Shown here: positions 44,925 through 53,986 of the stretch, one piece after another
Position numbering within the stretch: the stretch's first letter is position 1
Layout: each line of letters begins with the position of its first letter
Origin: VAZQ01 sp036555745
GTDB lineage: Bacteria; Pseudomonadota; Alphaproteobacteria; Rhizobiales; Xanthobacteraceae
Assembly: GCA_036555745.1 (NCBI GenBank)
Contig: DATBKV010000185.1
Coordinates: 1 to 64,000, forward strand
Direction: 5' to 3'
Length of the DNA stretch: 64,000 nt
Notes under the pieces: model-generated
Seen by the model: only the letters and a program-made list of their open reading frames with translations
What the model was told of the DNA's origin: nothing
The model's database searches: none
Position numbers and translations under genes: made by a program

Positions 44925-46364
44925 CTACTGCCAGGCGCCGAAGCGGCTTTCGAAGCTGCCCGACGGCCTCGTCGGCGCGGCGCCATGGAGCAGGGACGTA
45001 GTGTTGGCGGCGGCCGGGCTTTGCGGGCCCGCATCGGCCTCCTGCTTCGGCGGCGTGGTCTTTGCAGCCGCGTCGGCGGCCTTGCTCTCGGTGGCGTGCG
45101 GCTCCGGCTTCGACCGGGTGGCGATATGCGTCCGCTTCGCCGCGGATTTGGCCTTCGAGGACGCCTCCGTCGACTTGGTGGTCCCCTCCGGCGCGGGCTG
45201 ATCCTCGGCCTTCGACCCAAACAGACTGCTGAAGAAGCCGCCAACTCCGCCCGAGCTTCCCGCCGAGGCCACCTGAACCGACGAGCGCGGAGCCGGGGCC
45301 GGCCTCGATTCGGAGGAAGCAAGGCTCATGATGCTGCCGAACGGGGTGTCGTTCGAGGGTGTCTCGGCCGGCGGGTTGACGTGGGCGGGAATTGTCCCCA
45401 ACGCCGTATGGATGGTTGCGCCGGGGCCGCCGTGACTCTTCACGGCTGCCAGGAAGGTCGGATTCATGCCGCCGTCCACGCCGGTCTTCGCCGGAACGAC
45501 GGGGGTGCCGCGGCTGATCAATTCCGCCGTCTCGATCTCGTCGCGACGCTCTTTGTCGCGCACCGCGGAGGCGATGTCCTCCGGCACCTTGTAGGCTGGG
45601 CAGCGTTCGCTCGGGCTGAATTTGCCTGAGGATTCCGCGTCGAACACATAGCGGCGCTCGCACACGTCGACCCTGGGCTCGTGCCGCGTCACCTCGAAGT
45701 GATCGTAGCCCTCCTTGATCATCTTCCAAAACGCCATGCTCGGCGAATTGCGGTGTCTGGCCATGTTGAGCGGCGTCATCCTGAACGGATAGGCCTGGAT
45801 CTGAAACGACTTCTGGCCCCCGAAGAAGGATTCGCGCGCGAGCGCGTAGATCTCCCCGATCTGCTCGTCGGTCATGGCGTAGCAGCCGGCCGAGGAGCAG
45901 TCGCCATGGATCATGAGAAACGCACCGGTGCGGCCGTTGGCGCGATCGTACGCGTTCGGAAACCCGGTATTGATGGCGAGGTAGTAGTTGGAGTTCGGGT
46001 TCATCAGGCCGGGCGTGATGGTGTAGTAGCCTTCCGGTGCCTGACGATCGCCTTGCTTGATCTTGGGGCCGAGCTCGCCCGACCAGCGGCAGATCGGATA
46101 GGTCTTGAGCAACGCGAAGTGACCGGTCCTATCTTCCTTCCAAACCTCGAGCTCCGATTCCTCCTTGAATATGCGAACGAGGATTGGCGACTCCTTCGTC
46201 ATATTCTTGTTTTCGATCTCGGTGGCCAATCGGTCGCTCAGCGGCTGCATATGACGGCCGCTGACCGCGGCCGTGGTGCCGTCCGTGTCGCAACCGGCCA
46301 GCGCGATCGCTGCCGCAACCGCAGCGGACGCCAGAAGCGCGCGCAGCAAAGGCCGACGATTCAC
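44925..46364 (-). CDS. L,D-transpeptidase (YkuD) family lipoprotein with a long disordered tail
   Basis: A 479-residue murein L,D-transpeptidase-like protein. A GTG at 46364 is taken as the start because a gggggg Shine-Dalgarno lies 5 bases ahead and the result is a clean lipoprotein signal (RRPLLRALLASAAVAAAIAL, AGC at Cys25); an upstream ATG at 46421 would bury it. The YkuD domain is about 55-260, with the catalytic motif MIHGDCSSAGCYAMTDE (His153, Cys161). Residues from about 290 on are Ala/Ser/Pro/Lys-rich and look disordered. It would crosslink peptidoglycan or attach lipoproteins. Confidence 0.9.
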   Translation of the reverse strand: MNRRPLLRALLASAAVAAAIALAGCDTDGTTAAVSGRHMQPLSDRLATEIENKNMTKESPILVRIFKEESELEVWKEDRTGHFALLKTYPICRWSGELGPKIKQGDRQAPEGYYTITPGLMNPNSNYYLAINTGFPNAYDRANGRTGAFLMIHGDCSSAGCYAMTDEQIGEIYALARESFFGGQKSFQIQAYPFRMTPLNMARHRNSPSMAFWKMIKEGYDHFEVTRHEPRVDVCERRYVFDAESSGKFSPSERCPAYKVPEDIASAVRDKERRDEIETAELISRGTPVVPAKTGVDGGMNPTFLAAVKSHGGPGATIHTALGTIPAHVNPPAETPSNDTPFGSIMSLASSESRPAPAPRSSVQVASAGSSGGVGGFFSSLFGSKAEDQPAPEGTTKSTEASSKAKSAAKRTHIATRSKPEPHATESKAADAAAKTTPPKQEADAGPQSPAAANTTSLLHGAAPTRPSGSFESRFGAWQ

Positions 46365-46436
46365 TCGAACCCCCCAGTCTTCAGGCTTCCCCAAGCCTTT
46401 GGCTGCCAACCGAATCGCCAACGCGGGCGGTAGGGA

Positions 46437-46458
46437 CGTCCGTTCAAGCGTACGGACG
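46437..46458. repeat. Inverted repeat upstream of the L,D-transpeptidase gene
   Basis: Arms cgtccgt (46437-46443) and acggacg (46452-46458) form a 7-bp stem around an 8-base loop, 73 bases upstream of the GTG start. It could be an operator or an mRNA leader hairpin; the sequence does not decide. Confidence 0.4.
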
Positions 46459-46646
46459 GAGAACGAGGGGTATTTTGGTAGTGAAATGCAGGCCCCAGTT
46501 CCCCAGCAGCACCGCGAACGCTAGGTCAAGACTTGGGTAAGATCAGGGCAGGCATCGGGAATTCCGAAAAATACGCTTTCGATGGAAAACAAACGCTTGA
46601 GACCCGAGGCGGCCAGGAGCACGCCACCATCCGCGGACACGCGAGA

Positions 46647-47603
46647 TCAGGCCAGCGCCCGCCCGATGGAGAGGAACTTCTCGCGCCGCAGTCGGCGGAT
46701 GGTCTCCCGATCCAGTCCCGCCAGTTCCTCGAACGCCTTGGCGACGGCCTCCCCGGCCGCCGCCACCGTGGCCTGCGGATCTCGGTGGGCGCCGCCGGGG
46801 GGCTCGCTCACGATGCCGTCGATCACCCCGAAGCGCATCATGTCCTGGGCGGTAATCTTCATGCCCGTCGCCGCGTCCTCGGCCTTGGCGGTGTCCCGCC
46901 ACAGGATCGAGGCAGCCCCCTCCGGCGAGATGACACTGTAGATTGCGTGTTCCAGCATCAGCACGCGATTGGCAGAGGCGATGGCGATGGCGCCGCCCGA
47001 GCCGCCTTCGCCGATGATGACCGCGATGTTGGCAACGCCCAGCCGGAGACTGGCATCGGTCGAGCGCGCAATCGCTTCGGCTTGGCCGCGCTCCTCCGCC
47101 CCGATGCCGGGATAGGCGCCGGCGGTATCGACCAGGGATAGCACCGGGATGCCGAAACGGTCGGCCATCTGCATCAACCGTTCCGCCTTGCGGTAGCCTT
47201 CCGGCCGCGCCATGCCGAAATTGTGCTTGAGGCGGCTCTCGGTCGAAGAGCCCTTCTCATGCCCGATCACGCAGATGCTCTCGCCGCGGAAGCGTCCGAA
47301 ACCGCCCACGATCGCCTCGTCGTCGCCGAACTTGCGATCTCCAGACAGCGCCACGAAATCGGACACCAGCCCTCCGACATAGTCCAGGCAGTGCGGGCGC
47401 TCGGGATGGCGGGCGACCTGGGTCTTTTGCCAAGGCGTCAGCTCGGCGTAGAGCTCCTTGAGCGTCTGCGACGCCTTGGCCTCGAGCCGAGCAATCTCCT
47501 CCCCGATGGCCGCGGCGCTGTCGCCACTCTCGAGCGCGCGCAGCTCCTCCACCTTGGCCTCGAGCTCGGCCACCGGTTTCTCGAAATCGAGGTAGCTGCG
47601 CAT
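46647..47603 (-). CDS. accA: Acetyl-CoA carboxylase carboxyltransferase subunit alpha
   Basis: A 318-residue AccA that, with AccD, moves the carboxyl group from carboxybiotin to acetyl-CoA for fatty acid synthesis. Family blocks are MRSYLDFEKPVAELEAKVEE, PWQKTQVARHPERPHCLDYV, GESICVIGHEKGSSTESRLK and VDTAGAYPGIGAEERGQAEA. ATG 47603 is chosen rather than a TTG one codon upstream. It is separate from accD, as usual in alphaproteobacteria. Confidence 0.97.
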   Translation of the reverse strand: MRSYLDFEKPVAELEAKVEELRALESGDSAAAIGEEIARLEAKASQTLKELYAELTPWQKTQVARHPERPHCLDYVGGLVSDFVALSGDRKFGDDEAIVGGFGRFRGESICVIGHEKGSSTESRLKHNFGMARPEGYRKAERLMQMADRFGIPVLSLVDTAGAYPGIGAEERGQAEAIARSTDASLRLGVANIAVIIGEGGSGGAIAIASANRVLMLEHAIYSVISPEGAASILWRDTAKAEDAATGMKITAQDMMRFGVIDGIVSEPPGGAHRDPQATVAAAGEAVAKAFEELAGLDRETIRRLRREKFLSIGRALA

Positions 47604-47701
47604 CAAACGGCTCTTGCGTGACCGGCTCGGCCCATTCTGTGCTCGTCATCCCGAGAACTGGGGCTGGTGATGCGGATCAACGGAGTGGACGATCCGCGGT
47701 A

Positions 47702-48535
47702 TCAGACATCGGGGCGTTTGTAGCCCAGGTTCGGTCCGCCTTTCTGGGATTTGAGATAGGATTCGACGTCGTCAAGCGGATCAATGGCGCGGCGCATGCG
47801 CTGTCCGACCAGCTGGTCGAGCTGAATCGCCTGCGATAGCGAAAGCTCGCGGCCCATCTGCACGGCGATTTTGTGATGCTCCAGCGGCGCCGCATGCCGG
47901 GATGCGATTTCGCGCGCGATGCCGATCACATGCGCCTCCAGCCGATCGGCAGGAACCGCTTGGCTGACGATCCCGAGCGCGTCGGCTTCCCGCCCTGAAA
48001 TATTGCGGCCGACGAGTGCGAGATGGGCGAGTTTCTTGACGGGGACGCCGCCGTGCAGAAGCGTCGAAGTGACGAGCTGCCCGAAGCTGCCACGCAGGAT
48101 TTCCGGCATCCCGAGCTGTGCATCCTCGGCGGCGTAAACGAGATCGTGACAGTTCATGATGCCGAGCGCGCCGCCGAGGCAATAGCCGTGCACCTGCGCG
48201 ATCACGATGCGCGGAAACGCGCGCAACGCTTCGGCAATCTGGATCGTGAGGGTCGGACGGTCCCAGTCGAGCAGCGGCCCATTCGACACTTCGCGCAGGA
48301 AGTTGAGATCGAGGCCCGACGAATAAACGGGGCCGGCGCCCCTGGTAACGACTACCTTGAGTTCCTTGTCGGCCCGGATGATCTCGAGCGCTTGCAGAAA
48401 GGCGAGGCAGAGAGGGCGATTCCAGCAGTTCCGTTTGTCCGGCCGATTGAGCACGATCCGCGCCACGCCGGCGTCCGCCAGCCGCTCGAGGATGAGCTCG
48501 GGCCAGTGTTTGAGTGGTCGCCAGGCGTCCGACAT
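47702..48535 (-). CDS. Enoyl-CoA hydratase/isomerase family protein
   Basis: A 277-residue crotonase-fold protein. Visible parts are RIVLNRPDKRNCWNRPLCLA, the oxyanion region RGAGPVYSSGLDLNFLREVS, and IVIAQVHGYCLGGALGIMNC with the second oxyanion-hole Gly. The usual catalytic Glu positions near AQLGMPEILRGSFGQLVTST are partly present, so hydratase and other crotonase reactions remain possible. It lies between accA and a TPR protein, apparently as its own unit. Confidence 0.88.
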   Translation of the reverse strand: MSDAWRPLKHWPELILERLADAGVARIVLNRPDKRNCWNRPLCLAFLQALEIIRADKELKVVVTRGAGPVYSSGLDLNFLREVSNGPLLDWDRPTLTIQIAEALRAFPRIVIAQVHGYCLGGALGIMNCHDLVYAAEDAQLGMPEILRGSFGQLVTSTLLHGGVPVKKLAHLALVGRNISGREADALGIVSQAVPADRLEAHVIGIAREIASRHAAPLEHHKIAVQMGRELSLSQAIQLDQLVGQRMRRAIDPLDDVESYLKSQKGGPNLGYKRPDV

Positions 48536-48591
48536 GGCCGCTACCTCCGTACTGCACGCGGCGTTGCGTTATCGCGGGCCGGACGCAAGGC

Positions 48592-49422
48592 CTAACGCGC
48601 CGACTGCACGCCATAACGTGCATACTCTTCGGCGATATCGGGCTGCAACGCCTTGGCTGCCGCTGCGTCGGCCTCCCCGGATGCATCCCCGTTCTTCAAT
48701 CTCGCCAGACCGCGGCCGTAAAGCGAAAAAGCGAGCTTCGGGTTGATCCGCAAGGCTGCGCCGTAATCGGACACGGCGGCATCGAACTGGGTCATTTTGA
48801 GGTGGACGAAGCCGCGGCTCGCGAGCGTTGCGGCGCTGTCGGGCGTCAGCCGTAGCGCTTCGTTGCAGTCGGCAAGCGCCAGCCTGAGGATTCCCACCAC
48901 CGCGCGCGCCCAGCATCGATTGTCGAAGGCGGGAGCGAAATCGGGCTTGAGCTTCAGCGCCTGATTGTAATCGTCGATCGCATGATCGTATTGGCCTTTG
49001 CCGAGGTAGGCGTTGCCGCGATTGAAATGGACCTCAGCCGACGGTTTCAGCTTGATCGCCTGCTCGTAATCCCGGATGGCGCTGTCGTAATCGCCCTTGT
49101 TGTCGTAGGCGACGCCGCGATTGTTGTAGGCTCCGGCGAATTTGCCGTTGAGCTTGATGGCATGGTTGTAATCCTGAATGGCGCGGTCGTAATCGCCCTT
49201 GAGACGGTAGGCTATGCCGCGATTGTCCAAAGCCTCGGCGAGCTTGTCGCCCTTTTCGCGCCCCGCCTTGATCACGGCCGAGCAGCCTTCGATGCGCTGA
49301 TCGATCGTCGCCTGCTCCAGGCCGTCGCACCACTGCCGCTCCTGGGAGGTCTGGGCCGATGCCGCGGTCACCCCGGCGAGCACGATCCCGGCAAGCAGCG
49401 CCGGCGCAAACGCGTATCGCAT
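48592..49422 (-). CDS. Exported tetratricopeptide-repeat protein
   Basis: A 276-residue protein with an N-terminal signal peptide (MRYAFAPALLAGIVLAGVTA, cleaved near ASA-QT) and about six TPR units, such as DNRGIAYRLKGDYDRAIQDY, NRGVAYDNKGDYDSAIRDYE and GNAYLGKGQYDHAIDDYNQA. Such proteins act as periplasmic scaffolds; the partner is unknown. ATG 49422 has a ggag Shine-Dalgarno six bases upstream; a start at 49434 adds four residues. Cys pairs near the N-terminus (WCDGLEQ, EGCSAV) could form a disulphide. Confidence 0.87.
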   Translation of the reverse strand: MRYAFAPALLAGIVLAGVTAASAQTSQERQWCDGLEQATIDQRIEGCSAVIKAGREKGDKLAEALDNRGIAYRLKGDYDRAIQDYNHAIKLNGKFAGAYNNRGVAYDNKGDYDSAIRDYEQAIKLKPSAEVHFNRGNAYLGKGQYDHAIDDYNQALKLKPDFAPAFDNRCWARAVVGILRLALADCNEALRLTPDSAATLASRGFVHLKMTQFDAAVSDYGAALRINPKLAFSLYGRGLARLKNGDASGEADAAAAKALQPDIAEEYARYGVQSAR

Positions 49423-49474
49423 CAGCAACTCCATGGTTGGCGGCGGTCACGCCGGACCGTTGCGATCGAGCGTG

Positions 49475-50422
49475 TCATTTCTCGCCCAACGGATGCAGGT
49501 CGCGCACCAAGCTCTTCAGACGATCCTCCAGCACGTGCGTATAGATTTGCGTGGTCGAGATGTCGGCATGACCGAGCAGCGTCTGCACCACGCGCAGGTC
49601 GGCCCCGTTGTGCAGGAGATGGCTGGCAAAGGCATGGCGGAGCACGTGCGGGCTAACCGCCGCCGGACGCAGACCCGCGGCGGCGGCGAGCGCCTTCAAC
49701 TCGCGGGCAAAATGCTGCCGGGTCAGATGGCCGGACTCCCCGAAGGAGGGGAACAGCCACTTGCTCTTCGCGCGACCCCCGATCTGTGACAGCAGCGCAA
49801 GATACTCGCGCATCGCGGTGCGCGCGGACTCGTTGAGTGGCACGAGCCGCTCCTTGGCACCTTTGCCGCGCACGGTGAGCATGGCGGCATGGCGCTCGGC
49901 GGCGGAGGCTGGCAGCGCGACCAGTTCCGAAACCCGCAGCCCCGTGGCGTAGAGTACTTCGAGCAGGCATGCGAGCCTTGCCGCGCGCAGCCGCTCCGCG
50001 GCCGGTTGGTCAGGCTTGTCCACGCCGGTGCGGGCGGCCGCGAGCAGGCGATCGACCTCGGCGATGCTGAGCACCTTGGGCAGCGCCCGGCCGCGTTTGG
50101 GCCCCTCGATGGCCGAGCTCGGATCGTCGGCGCGGCGTCCCTCGGCGTAGAGGAAGCGGTAGAGCTGGCGGATGGCCGAAAGCCGGCGCGCGGTCGATGC
50201 CGCGGCGAAGCTGCGCCTCCCGAGCGCGGCGAGATAGGCGCGCACATCCTCGGTCGAGGCCTGGGCGATGCTGCACCCGGCGGCGGCGAGGCTTGCGGAG
50301 AAGTCGGCGAGGTCGCGCGCGTAGGCGGCGAGCGTGTTCCCGGCCGCCCCGCGCTCGGCCGCCAGCATGTCGAGGAACAACTCGATCAACGCTTGGTCGG
50401 AAATTTTGGCCGTCGGGGCCAT
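49475..50422 (-). CDS. xerD: Site-specific tyrosine recombinase XerD
   Basis: A 315-residue recombinase that acts with XerC at dif to resolve chromosome dimers at division. The full catalytic set is present: Arg163 (YATGLRVSEL), Lys187 (VRGKGAKERL), His259-x-x-Arg262 (SPHVLRHAFASHLLHNG), His285 (LLGHADISTTQIYTHV) and Tyr294. An N-terminal SAM-like DNA-binding domain covers about 10-95. It lies beside a 49-residue membrane protein gene and the divergent aroKB operon, a chromosomal order common in rhizobia, so it is the housekeeping recombinase and not an integrase. Confidence 0.95.
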   Translation of the reverse strand: MAPTAKISDQALIELFLDMLAAERGAAGNTLAAYARDLADFSASLAAAGCSIAQASTEDVRAYLAALGRRSFAAASTARRLSAIRQLYRFLYAEGRRADDPSSAIEGPKRGRALPKVLSIAEVDRLLAAARTGVDKPDQPAAERLRAARLACLLEVLYATGLRVSELVALPASAAERHAAMLTVRGKGAKERLVPLNESARTAMREYLALLSQIGGRAKSKWLFPSFGESGHLTRQHFARELKALAAAAGLRPAAVSPHVLRHAFASHLLHNGADLRVVQTLLGHADISTTQIYTHVLEDRLKSLVRDLHPLGEK

Positions 50423-50437
50423 TCCGCGATCAGGCGC

Positions 50438-50587
50438 TCACGGCTGCTTTATGAATTTATCCGGCGGAATCGACACCGTGATCTCGCGCGGTTTTGGATC
50501 GAACCAGGTCGCCAGCATGAACATGGCGCCGTAGGTCAAACCGCCCAAAACGCCGATCAGGGTGAGCAATCGAAACAGACTCGGCAT
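50438..50587 (-). CDS. Small conserved membrane protein (49 residues)
   Basis: A 49-residue ORF: MPSLFRLLTLIGVLGGLTYG as a transmembrane helix, then ATWFDPKPREITVSIPPDKF and a short end. A gagaggatcgcc Shine-Dalgarno region precedes the ATG. It lies between xerD and aroK. I recall highly similar short proteins at the same place in Bradyrhizobium and relatives, so I consider it a real gene. The role is unknown; a division or cell-envelope link is only a guess. Confidence 0.8.
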   Translation of the reverse strand: MPSLFRLLTLIGVLGGLTYGAMFMLATWFDPKPREITVSIPPDKFIKQP

Positions 50588-50793
50588 GGCGATCCTCTCG
50601 ACCTTCAGGCTCGCAGGAAAGAATGGAGAAACTAGGACACGGCGGCCGGGCGGCGGCTATCCGCAGGCCTGCCATCGGGTTAACCACACTCTTGCTCCAC
50701 CCGGCATGCTACCAGGAAGCTTGACGGCAAGTGGTTGTGCTGGAAGAGAAACCGCCTAGAAAGCGGTTCGAGTGCGGGTGCACGGAGCGGAGG

Positions 50794-51438
50794 ATGGGTG
50801 CAGCGGCAAATACGCCCCCCGGCGCGGCGCACCAGCTCGCGGGCCGGGCAGAGGCCCCGATCGTGGCGGCGCTCGCACGCCGCTCGATCGTGCTCGTAGG
50901 AATGATGGGAGCGGGAAAGTCCTCGATCGGTCGCAGGCTGGCGCTGCGTCTCGGCATACCCTTCATCGATGCCGATGCGGAGATCGAAAAGGCCGCCGGC
51001 ATGACCATCACTGATATCTTTGCGGTTCACGGGGAGGCGGAATTCCGCGCCGGCGAGGCGCGCGTGATCAGCCGCCTCCTTGAGGGCGGGCCACAGGTGC
51101 TGGCGAGCGGCGGCGGCGCCTTTCTCAACCCGGACACCCGCGCCACCATCCAGGCTAAAGGCATTTCGATCTGGCTGAGGGCCGATTTTGACGTGCTGAT
51201 GAAGCGTATCCGACGTCGCCACGATCGGCCGCTGCTCAAGACGGCCGACCCTGCTGCAACGCTGCGCCAGCTCATGGAACAGCGCGACCCGATTTATGCT
51301 TTGGCCGATCTCACGATTCAGTCGCGTGAGGTAACGCACGATCGGATCGTCGACGAGATCGTGAGCGCGCTTGTCGGCTGCATCGGAGTGGAGCCGGCGA
51401 ACGCGAGTGTGCCGGTGGAAGGGGGTGGCGAGCCATGA
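50794..51438 (+). CDS. aroK: Shikimate kinase
   Basis: A 214-residue shikimate kinase of the chorismate pathway. The P-loop is SIVLVGMMGAGKSSIGRRLA (about 36-43), followed by the shikimate site FIDADAEIEKAAGMTITDIF and the lid RRRHDRPLLKTADP. The N-terminus has about 30 extra residues before ARRSIVLVG. ATG 50794 is preferred (ggag six bases upstream); the frame extends to 50731. Its stop overlaps the aroB start as ATGA. Confidence 0.95.
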   Translation: MGAAANTPPGAAHQLAGRAEAPIVAALARRSIVLVGMMGAGKSSIGRRLALRLGIPFIDADAEIEKAAGMTITDIFAVHGEAEFRAGEARVISRLLEGGPQVLASGGGAFLNPDTRATIQAKGISIWLRADFDVLMKRIRRRHDRPLLKTADPAATLRQLMEQRDPIYALADLTIQSREVTHDRIVDEIVSALVGCIGVEPANASVPVEGGGEP

Positions 51439-52565
51439 CGGCGCCGCTGTGCGGCGGCGAATCGAGCTCGATCCAAGTCGCGCTCGGCGCGCGCAGCTAT
51501 GAGATCGTCATTGGCCGCGGCCAACTTGCCCGGCTCGGGCAGAAAATTGCCGCGCTGCGGTCTGCGGCCAAGGCCACCATCGTCACCGACGAAACCGTCG
51601 CGCGGCATCATCTCCCCGCGACCGAGGCCGCGCTCGCTGCCGCGGGCATCGCCTGCTCACACGTCATTGTGCCGCCGGGCGAAAGCTCAAAAAGCTTCCC
51701 GATGCTCGAACGGGTCTGCGAAGCCCTCATCTCCGCGCGTATCGAGCGTGCCGACCTGGTGGTGGCCCTCGGCGGCGGGGTCATTGGCGATCTCGCCGGC
51801 TTGGCAGCCGCCCTGCTGCGGCGCGGGGTCGATTATGTGCAGGTGCCGACCACGCTGCTGGCACAGGTCGATTCCGCAGTCGGCGGCAAGACCGCGATCG
51901 ATTCGCGCCAAGGCAAGAACCTCATCGGCGCCTTCCATCAACCGGTGCTGGTCGTCGCCGACACCGCGTTGCTCGATACGCTGCCCGCACGCCAGTTCCG
52001 GGCGGGCTATGCCGAAGTGGCCAAATACGGGCTGATCGCCGATGCCGGCTTCTTCGCTTGGCTGGAGACAAACTGGCAGGACATATTCGCGGGCGGAGCG
52101 GCGCGCGAGCACGCCATCGCGGTGAGCTGTCGCATGAAGGCCGCCATCGTCGGCCGCGATGAGCGCGAGACCGGCGAACGCGCGCTGCTCAATCTTGGCC
52201 ACACGTTCGGGCACGCGCTCGAGGCCGCGGCCGGATTATCCGACCGACTGCTGCACGGTGAGGCGATTTCGCTCGGGATGGCGCTCGCCTTCGCATTCTC
52301 GGCCGAGCGCGGCTTGCTGCCTCGCGCGGATGCCGAACGCGTCGAACGTCACCTGGCCGCGGTGGGACTGCCGGTCCGCGTCTCCGCGGTTGCCGGATCG
52401 ATGCCCAATGCCGATCGCCTGATGGAGCTCATCGCCCAGGACAAAAAGGTCAAGCGCGGCAAATTGACGTTCATCCTGGCGCGCGGGATCGGCGCAAGCT
52501 TCATCGCCACCGACGTTGATCCCGCCGACGTCCATGCGTTCCTAATCGAGAAGCTCGCTCGCTGA
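51435..52565 (+). CDS. aroB: 3-dehydroquinate synthase
   Basis: A 376-residue NAD-dependent enzyme that makes 3-dehydroquinate from DAHP. Motifs are VVALGGGVIGDLAGLAAALL, VPTTLLAQVDSAVGGKTAID, RAGYAEVAKYGLI and LNLGHTFGHALEAAAG, with the metal-binding Glu and His residues in place. It overlaps aroK at its start and the CNNM-type gene at its end (TGATG), so aroK, aroB and the next gene are one transcript. Confidence 0.97.
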   Translation: MTAPLCGGESSSIQVALGARSYEIVIGRGQLARLGQKIAALRSAAKATIVTDETVARHHLPATEAALAAAGIACSHVIVPPGESSKSFPMLERVCEALISARIERADLVVALGGGVIGDLAGLAAALLRRGVDYVQVPTTLLAQVDSAVGGKTAIDSRQGKNLIGAFHQPVLVVADTALLDTLPARQFRAGYAEVAKYGLIADAGFFAWLETNWQDIFAGGAAREHAIAVSCRMKAAIVGRDERETGERALLNLGHTFGHALEAAAGLSDRLLHGEAISLGMALAFAFSAERGLLPRADAERVERHLAAVGLPVRVSAVAGSMPNADRLMELIAQDKKVKRGKLTFILARGIGASFIATDVDPADVHAFLIEKLAR

Positions 52566-53854
52566 TGGCCACTTACGATTGGCTCGCCCTGGCGGCGGTT
52601 CTGATCTGCCTTCTGCTCTCGGCGTTCTTCGCAGGAAGCGAAACCGCGCTGACCGCCTCGTCGCGCGCCAGCATGCATCGGCTGGAGAAGCAGGGAAATC
52701 GCCGCGCCGCGATCGTCAATCGCCTGCTCGACGCCCGCGAACGCATGATCGGCGCGCTGCTGTTCGGCAACAACGCGGTGAACATCGCGGCATCCTCGCT
52801 CGCCACTGGCGTCCTGCTCGCCTGGTTCGGGGATGTGGGCGTGATCTACGCCACGGTGGTCATGACCGGAATGATCGTGGTGTTTGCGGAGGTATTGCCC
52901 AAGACCGCGGCGTTCAATGCGCCAGACCGTATCGCCTTGATTGTTGCGCGCCCGATCGATTGGACGGTCCGGCTGCTCACGCCTGTCCTGATTGCAGTCG
53001 GGTGGCTGGTGAAGGCGGTACTGCGGCTGTTCGGGATGAGGACGGGTGAGAGCGAATCGATTCTCTCCCCGCACGAGGAGCTGCGGGGCACGGTCGACCT
53101 CCTGCATCGTGAGGGCGGCGTCGAGAGGCTGGACCGCGACATGTTCAGCGGCCTGCTCGATCTGCGCGACCTTACGGTGTCCGACGTAATGATCCACCGC
53201 ACCGAGATGGTCACGGTCTGCGCCGACGATCCGGCGGAGCAGGTGGTAAAGGCGGTGCTGGATTCCGAGCTCACCCGGGTCCCTTTGTGGAAAGGAAAGC
53301 CCGAGAACATCATCGGCATCCTGCATGCCAAGGATCTGTTGCGTGCAATCCAGGTCGTCGAGCGCGATCTCGCCAAAATCGACGTCGCAACGATCGCCAG
53401 GGCGCCGTGGTTCGTGCCGGAGATCCGTCCGCTGTCGGAACAGCTCAAGGCCTTCCGCCGCCGCAAGACGCATTTTGCTCTGGTCGTGGACGAGTACGGC
53501 GAGGTGATGGGCCTGGTGACGCTCGAGGACATTCTGGAGGAGATCGTAGGCGACATCACCGACGAGCATGATGTGGTGGTGCCCGGGGTACGGCCGCAGC
53601 CCGACGGTTCGGTCAATGTCGACGGCGGCGTCCCGATTCGCGATCTCAACCGGGCGATGGAATGGAACCTGCCCGACGACGAGGCGACCACCGTCGCCGG
53701 GCTCGTCATTCACGAGGCGCGCTCGATCCCGGAGCCCGGGCAGACCTTCACCTTCCACGGATTTCGCTTTCGCGTGCTGCGGCGCGAGCGCAACCGGATC
53801 ACCGCATTGCGGATCACGCCTTTGGTGCGACAGCTGGCGGCGAAACCGGCCTGA
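52565..53854 (+). CDS. CNNM-type (DUF21, CBS pair, CorC_HlyC) membrane protein
   Basis: A 429-residue protein of the CorC/CNNM family. The N-terminal DUF21 transmembrane part (about 1-160) has SAFFAGSETALTASSRASMH, and VVFAEVLPKTAAFNAPDRIA; two CBS domains follow (VSDVMIHRTEMVTVCADDPA and ALVVDEYGEVMGLVTLEDIL), then a C-terminal CorC_HlyC domain (DGGVPIRDLNRAMEWNLPDD). Members export or transport Mg2+ and Co2+, or were named haemolysins. The start overlaps the aroB stop. Confidence 0.92.
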   Translation: MATYDWLALAAVLICLLLSAFFAGSETALTASSRASMHRLEKQGNRRAAIVNRLLDARERMIGALLFGNNAVNIAASSLATGVLLAWFGDVGVIYATVVMTGMIVVFAEVLPKTAAFNAPDRIALIVARPIDWTVRLLTPVLIAVGWLVKAVLRLFGMRTGESESILSPHEELRGTVDLLHREGGVERLDRDMFSGLLDLRDLTVSDVMIHRTEMVTVCADDPAEQVVKAVLDSELTRVPLWKGKPENIIGILHAKDLLRAIQVVERDLAKIDVATIARAPWFVPEIRPLSEQLKAFRRRKTHFALVVDEYGEVMGLVTLEDILEEIVGDITDEHDVVVPGVRPQPDGSVNVDGGVPIRDLNRAMEWNLPDDEATTVAGLVIHEARSIPEPGQTFTFHGFRFRVLRRERNRITALRITPLVRQLAAKPA

Positions 53855-53986
53855 ACAGCGCGGCGAGTGCCCAGCGAGGGCGCAGCATTTCCTGCTGCCT
53901 CGCATTCACGCGCTGGCGATCAGCACCCGCCGTCCAGTGGCCGACAGGTGCGAGGTCGGCAATCTCCTCGAGCGGGAGCGGTCGGC

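Noticed and set aside
49475..50422. XerD as the mark of an integrated element
   Set aside because: Its residues, neighbours (small membrane protein, aroKB) and lack of phage genes mark it as the housekeeping recombinase.
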